DNA of 45,339 bases from positions 1 through 45,339 of the IMG/VR virus record IMGVR_UViG_3300046010_012574. One strand, given 5' to 3'. Below, piece after piece: positions 41,541 through 45,339 of the stretch. The notes beneath the pieces were generated by a model. It was not told the DNA's origin. It worked only from the letters and a program-made list of their open reading frames with translations, and searched no databases. Numbering within the stretch: position 1 is the stretch's first letter; every line of letters starts with the position of its first letter. This DNA is from a virus. Both the position numbers and the translations under genes were made by a program.

Positions 41541-42288
41541 GTATATTACCTTTTGCCCACTCCTCCTTTTGCCTTGCCTGCTGGCTTCTTACAAGCGCTT
41601 CTTCTTCCTTCCATTTCTTTTTTGTCTCTTCACTGTATTCAATTTCAGCATAATCCCAAAATGACACCATTGTGTACCTGACCCCTTTTGTTATTTCAGT
41701 AACACCGTGAATGTTTTCAACACCACCCGGAAAAACATAATAAGATAAAGCATTTGGTTTAAAAGATAAATAGGGTTTTAAATTATTACTTTTATCACAA
41801 AAATATAACTCCCCGCCTTCATAATCTCCATTTAAATAAAGAATTCCAACATACTTATTAATTTCAAATGCATTTGGAACTCCTGAATGATCTGAATTAT
41901 CGGAATGGGGGTTTGCAAAACCGCCAACATCCCATTTTTGAGCATGAGATGTATTTGGTCTTACTTTTCTTTCAAACACTTTTTCCACAGATTCTTGAAA
42001 TTTTAATTTAAGATTCTCAAAAAAATTATTGGGAAGACCAAATTGCTGCATAGTACTGTCGTCAGTAGATATTGCTTTACCAGAAGAACCATAAAATGCA
42101 ATGTCCCCCCACTTTATATTGCATTCTTCAAAAAATTGAATAATGTTTGGAACAAGTTCTTTATCTAAAAAATTTGGAATTTCTACAATTTTATTAGTTG
42201 CAACACCGAGACTTGTTTCAGGGATGACATCGTTTTGAAGAAATACAAAATTAGATTCATTTATTTCACTAATAATTTTATTTTTCAT
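41533..42288 (-). CDS. 2-oxoglutarate/Fe(II) dioxygenase, prolyl-4-hydroxylase type (copy 3)
   Basis: 251 residues, the longest of the set. H128-x-D130 (ANPHSDNSDH) and H194 form the iron site; R204 is placed for 2-oxoglutarate. The signature strand is GILYLNGDYEGGELYF and the family ending GVTEITKGVRYTMVSFWDY is clear. A charged C-terminal extension (EETKKKWKEEEALVRSQQAR) is unique to this copy and could be a coiled-coil or docking tail. The ATG at 42288 lacks a ribosome site and lies 7 bases after the previous stop. Confidence 0.9.
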   Translation of the reverse strand: MKNKIISEINESNFVFLQNDVIPETSLGVATNKIVEIPNFLDKELVPNIIQFFEECNIKWGDIAFYGSSGKAISTDDSTMQQFGLPNNFFENLKLKFQESVEKVFERKVRPNTSHAQKWDVGGFANPHSDNSDHSGVPNAFEINKYVGILYLNGDYEGGELYFCDKSNNLKPYLSFKPNALSYYVFPGGVENIHGVTEITKGVRYTMVSFWDYAEIEYSEETKKKWKEEEALVRSQQARQKEEWAKGNIHA

Positions 42289-42295
42289 AATTTAA

Positions 42296-43078
42296 TCATA
42301 CATCCTTGTTTTCTTTTTTAATATTTTTGCTATAAATTTCATCATTTATAACAAATTTTGTTGTTAAATACTTTTCATTATTTTTATAATTAACTGTAAA
42401 TTGTTTAGACTTTTTGTCCTCTACATAATTTTTGTGAATTTCGCACACCAACACTGATCTTGCGGGGTGCCCATGAATAGACACAAAACCCGCATCTTCT
42501 CTACAAAAGAAACATTCTATGTTGTGCAGATAGTTTTTATTCTCACCCCTCCAGTCTGTTCTTTCCGGATAGATGTTTTTATCGTGTTTATTAATTTTAT
42601 TATTTTTTTCAGATTCATATGTAATTGAATAATCTATATCAAATAGTTCCATCCCATCAGCATTTGCATTTTTTGAATTTAAAAGAGCCGGGGCGGAGAG
42701 GTGGTCTATTACAAGGTCAATGTCTTCCACTTTCTCGTTCAAAAAAATATGAACGCCGACCTCGCAAGGATAAGTGTTTAATTTTATTCTAATAACCACA
42801 TAACCATTATTTAATGGTAAAAATCCTACCAGGGTGCATGTTTGTTTAAAGTCTATTTTTTTTACACTTATTTGATCAAAATGAATTTTTTGCTCAATAA
42901 AAGGATTGACATGAACAACATCGCTATTTTCACTAAAATCACAAATATGTTTTTTTTCATAGCTATTGGTTAATCCATAAAGAATATTTTTTAATTGTTC
43001 CTCATTTTTAGGAGGATTTATTGTAAATCCAAAAATTTTTATATTTGTATTAATTTGCAAATTTGAATAGTGATTCAT
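42296..43078 (-). CDS. Unknown protein with a CxxC/CxxH putative zinc site, inside the oxygenase cluster
   Basis: 260 residues. No known fold recognised. The N-terminal two-thirds alternate strands and loops (VVIRIKLNTYPCEVGVHIFL). A likely zinc site is formed by C189-C192 (ECFFCRED) and C212/H215 (VCEIH). The gene lies between two oxygenase genes and starts 1 base after the stop of one of them, so it is probably co-expressed and may serve the same pathway, for example as a substrate adaptor or a second modifying enzyme. This is inference from context. Confidence 0.7.
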   Translation of the reverse strand: MNHYSNLQINTNIKIFGFTINPPKNEEQLKNILYGLTNSYEKKHICDFSENSDVVHVNPFIEQKIHFDQISVKKIDFKQTCTLVGFLPLNNGYVVIRIKLNTYPCEVGVHIFLNEKVEDIDLVIDHLSAPALLNSKNANADGMELFDIDYSITYESEKNNKINKHDKNIYPERTDWRGENKNYLHNIECFFCREDAGFVSIHGHPARSVLVCEIHKNYVEDKKSKQFTVNYKNNEKYLTTKFVINDEIYSKNIKKENKDV

Positions 43079-43079
43079 C

Positions 43080-43760
43080 TTAAGAATATTTTTCTAGGTC
43101 TGGCAAAACAACAGATTTTTCATTGTCTTTCAAAGGTTGCATCCAAAGATCAATATTTTTCTGCCTCTCTTCGTTTTCTTTTGTTCCATAATTATAAAAA
43201 GATCCTGGATTCTTTTCTGGTTTTAAAGAAAAGTTTGAAAAAACATACCTGACTCCACTCCTCACTGCTCTCACCCCATGCTCATGAGATCTCAGGGCTC
43301 CATGAATAACTAAGTCACCTGGTTGAACAGGTATTTCAATATTTTGTTTTGGATAATAAACTTCTCCGCCAGAAAATTCGCCAAAGTATACGCAAACACC
43401 CCATGAGAGCACACAGCATGTCCCCCAGACATCTGGCACTGTAAGGCTTTCGGTCATGTCTTCACCAGGGCTGTCGCAATGTGGAAGCATCTGACTCCCT
43501 TCTCCAAAATACATCATGTTTGCCAATGGATGAATCACATATTCTGGATAAATAAACTCTGAAATTTTATTCCAAACAGGAACGAGCTCTCTAACATGAT
43601 CTGTGAGCTTAAATTCCATATTTTCAAACCAATGATTGTATAAGCTGTTTTCTTTGTAAACTATTGAATTAATCAGATCAACTTGATCATTTGATATAAA
43701 GTTTTTATACCAAAAAATTTTTTCCTCTAGCTGCAATATGTTTGGATTATCTGAAAACAT
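43080..43760 (-). CDS. 2-oxoglutarate/Fe(II) dioxygenase, prolyl-4-hydroxylase type (copy 4)
   Basis: 226 residues. H94-x-D96 (LPHCDSPGED) and H161 (SHEHGVRAV) are the likely iron ligands and R171 binds 2-oxoglutarate. The usual N-D-x-Y-x-G-G-E signature is changed to YFGEFSGGEVYY and the HxD...H spacing is shorter, so this is the most divergent copy. A GTAGGAGGCAC ribosome site supports ATG 43760. Stop is 1 base before the unknown zinc-site gene. Confidence 0.88.
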   Translation of the reverse strand: MFSDNPNILQLEEKIFWYKNFISNDQVDLINSIVYKENSLYNHWFENMEFKLTDHVRELVPVWNKISEFIYPEYVIHPLANMMYFGEGSQMLPHCDSPGEDMTESLTVPDVWGTCCVLSWGVCVYFGEFSGGEVYYPKQNIEIPVQPGDLVIHGALRSHEHGVRAVRSGVRYVFSNFSLKPEKNPGSFYNYGTKENEERQKNIDLWMQPLKDNEKSVVLPDLEKYS

Positions 43761-43767
43761 GTGCCTC

Positions 43768-44427
43768 CTACGCTTTATAGAAGCACCTTATAAAGTACTT
43801 CTCTGCCCCACTAACTTTTGTAACTGCATGTTCATACTGACAGTCTTCAGAAAGAATATCTGGATGACCTGATGGGAATACCATTATATCACCGGCTTTT
43901 GGTTTGTACATAATGTACTGATCTCTTATTTTAAAAATCAACTCACCCCCATCATAGTCATCATTTAAATACATTGTGCATGTAATAGCAAAATTTTTAG
44001 TGTCGCCTGATCTATCTTTTTGATAATCGGTGTGATAAACCATTGCGTTTTCTTCTTCTTTTTTAGTAATCTCATATTTTGCAAAAGATGGACCCATCTT
44101 CTCCCAATCATCATTTTTACGAACACTATGGAATTCTAAATAGTGATTAGTTGATAAATAAAAGTTTTTGTTAATTTTGTCTATAAAATATTTCTCTTGA
44201 TTAAAGAGTAAGAGATTTTTTTTTATATCTTCTTCTTTGATATTGTTTTCTTTTTCAATATCGTAAACATATTTCCCAAACTTATCCCATTGTCGCCAAT
44301 CTTTAAAGAAAAAAGTATTACTAGAATCAATTTGTGAGTTCTTTAACAAAAGAACCAACTCTTCATAATCTGGCAGCAGATTTTTGTATATATGTACTTT
44401 TTCTGTTAATTTTTCAAATTCAATCAT
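43768..44427 (-). CDS. 2-oxoglutarate/Fe(II) dioxygenase, prolyl-4-hydroxylase type (copy 5)
   Basis: 219 residues. H132-x-D134 (VYHTDYQKDR) and H200 (YEHAVTKVSG) are the iron ligands; K210 replaces the 2-oxoglutarate Arg. The strand signature CTMYLNDDYDGGELIF is intact. Its start overlaps the stop of copy 6 by ATGA, and a GGAGATAGACAGCC ribosome site precedes it. The gene is very AT-rich. Confidence 0.9.
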   Translation of the reverse strand: MIEFEKLTEKVHIYKNLLPDYEELVLLLKNSQIDSSNTFFFKDWRQWDKFGKYVYDIEKENNIKEEDIKKNLLLFNQEKYFIDKINKNFYLSTNHYLEFHSVRKNDDWEKMGPSFAKYEITKKEEENAMVYHTDYQKDRSGDTKNFAITCTMYLNDDYDGGELIFKIRDQYIMYKPKAGDIMVFPSGHPDILSEDCQYEHAVTKVSGAEKYFIRCFYKA

Positions 44428-45098
44428 GGCTGTCTATCTCCAGTATGTTCAACTATTTGCCAAAAGAATGGGCATGTATATCTTACACCACTTTTTACCT
44501 CTGTAACTCCATGAATATATTGCATATCCCCTGGAAAGAAGTATGCTGCACCTTTTTTTGGTTTAAACTTCACCCCTTGGTTGGGAAAATATAACTCCCC
44601 ACCTTCATAATCATCATTTAAATAAAACAAACTTGATAGATCGTAATTTGGAAAATCATTTGGAAGACCAGCATCTGGACCTTCGTGCAACTCTTTGTCG
44701 GCATGAGGCTTCTGGAACTGTCCGGGGAGCCACTTAACAATAGCTGCTCTAGTTGGAATTGCTTTCACTTTATAAAAGTCTTCAACAATGGGTTTTAATC
44801 TTTGAAATAAACCATTAATAACCGGGGATATGGAAGGATTATTTTTATCTAGCGTAGATTGTGTTGCAACCCTGTCCTTCCAGTAATCAGAATCGTAGAC
44901 TACTGTTCCATTTTGGTTTACATGAGTTTCCGTCACATCCCATATTGTCAAAGATTTTGCAGACTCTTCTAAAAATTTTATTTCTTTTTGTGTCATAAAA
45001 TTTTCTAATTCAACAATATTCTCCACTCCTTTACCAAAAAATCCAGATGGAGTTATTGAAGGCTTTCTGACAACCAAAGAAGATTTTGAAGTACTCAT
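44424..45098 (-). CDS. 2-oxoglutarate/Fe(II) dioxygenase, prolyl-4-hydroxylase type (copy 6)
   Basis: 224 residues. H132-x-D134 (KPHADKEL) and H196 (YIHGVTEVKSGVRY) form the iron site and R206 the 2-oxoglutarate site. The strand signature is SLFYLNDDYEGGELYF. It is most like copy 3 at the C-terminus (HGVTE...SGVRYT). First oxygenase in transcription order; AGGAG lies 10 bases before ATG 45098 and overlaps the region just after the upstream stop. Confidence 0.92.
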   Translation of the reverse strand: MSTSKSSLVVRKPSITPSGFFGKGVENIVELENFMTQKEIKFLEESAKSLTIWDVTETHVNQNGTVVYDSDYWKDRVATQSTLDKNNPSISPVINGLFQRLKPIVEDFYKVKAIPTRAAIVKWLPGQFQKPHADKELHEGPDAGLPNDFPNYDLSSLFYLNDDYEGGELYFPNQGVKFKPKKGAAYFFPGDMQYIHGVTEVKSGVRYTCPFFWQIVEHTGDRQP

Positions 45099-45111
45099 AC
45101 CAACAATGCTC

Positions 45112-45339
45112 CTATGTATTATCTCTTACATGAAGTCTTAACACTTTTACCTCATGAGATCCCAAAGACTGCTTTTTTTCATTCACTGCATCTCTATACC
45201 AATTGGCAAATTTACCAGATAAATTTATTGATCTAATTGCTGATCCATAATTACTATTTGCTTGATGTCTTAACATTTTTGGATCTGAGTATTTTTCAAT
45301 TTTAATTTCTGAATTGTTTAAGTTTGTTAACGATATAGG
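45112..45339 (-). CDS. Partial unknown gene, C-terminal 75 residues only
   Basis: The frame is open to the window edge and ends at TAG 45112-45114, giving a C-terminus with YGSAIRSINLSGKFANWYRD and SHEVKVLRLHVRDN. No family recognised. It ends 13 bases before the start of the first oxygenase gene, so it is probably part of the same operon. Its start and function cannot be judged from this window. Confidence 0.7.
   Translation of the reverse strand, partial: PISLTNLNNSEIKIEKYSDPKMLRHQANSNYGSAIRSINLSGKFANWYRDAVNEKKQSLGSHEVKVLRLHVRDNT

Noticed and set aside
1-45339. Integrase, attachment sites or a lysogeny repressor
   Set aside because: No tyrosine or serine recombinase motifs and no tandem att-like repeats are visible; the MerR-like and WhiB-like proteins alone do not indicate lysogeny. 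The rest of the genome is needed.

Overview
This window looks like part of the genome of a long-tailed double-stranded DNA phage (siphovirus-like). No host chromosomal genes are recognisable. The DNA is AT-rich and essentially every supported gene lies on the minus strand, so transcription runs from high to low coordinates. A WhiB-type iron-sulfur regulator, a family known from Actinobacteria and their phages, points to an actinobacterial host. The low G+C content suggests a freshwater or marine planktonic lineage (nanopelagic or Actinomarina-like); this is inference.

Read in transcription order (right to left): (1) 45339-40953 is an accessory block with five 2-oxoglutarate/Fe(II) oxygenases of the prolyl-4-hydroxylase type, one unknown zinc-site protein and a partial unknown gene. 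(2) 40912-36286 is a membrane and lysis block: a small lipoprotein, a two-helix membrane protein, a 921-residue secreted Thr-rich surface protein whose 3' end carries a second start for a holin-like peptide, two holin-like proteins and a VanY-type endolysin. (3) 36253-33987 encodes four fibre or baseplate-like proteins. (4) 33951-31127 encodes head-tail connector, closure, completion and terminator proteins and the major tail protein. (5) 31020-30392 is the tail assembly chaperone pair, joined by a predicted -1 frameshift. (6) 30340-17831 is a 4169-residue tape measure protein, which predicts a tail of about 0.6 micrometre. (7) 17831-11217 encodes distal tail proteins, a large hub protein and a fibre. 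(8) 11180-9004 is a second accessory patch with a sixth oxygenase, a zinc-ribbon protein, a virion-like protein and an HNH endonuclease. (9) 8995-1 is regulation and replication: metallophosphoesterase, MerR-like and WhiB regulators, DnaB-like helicase, DnaG-like primase, probable SSB, a tRNA-like element, a HAD phosphatase and a bacterial-type DNA polymerase III alpha subunit cut by the window edge.

Capsid, portal, protease and terminase genes are not seen and probably lie outside the window. Many gene junctions are TAATG or ATGA overlaps, so translation is strongly coupled. Three genes that lack a Shine-Dalgarno sequence have TATAAT 6-7 bases before the start codon, which suggests leaderless mRNAs. 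The most interesting features are the six-member hydroxylase expansion alongside proline-rich virion and surface proteins, the 11-11-7-11 tryptophan superperiod of the giant tape measure, and the nested holin-like reading frame inside the surface-protein gene.
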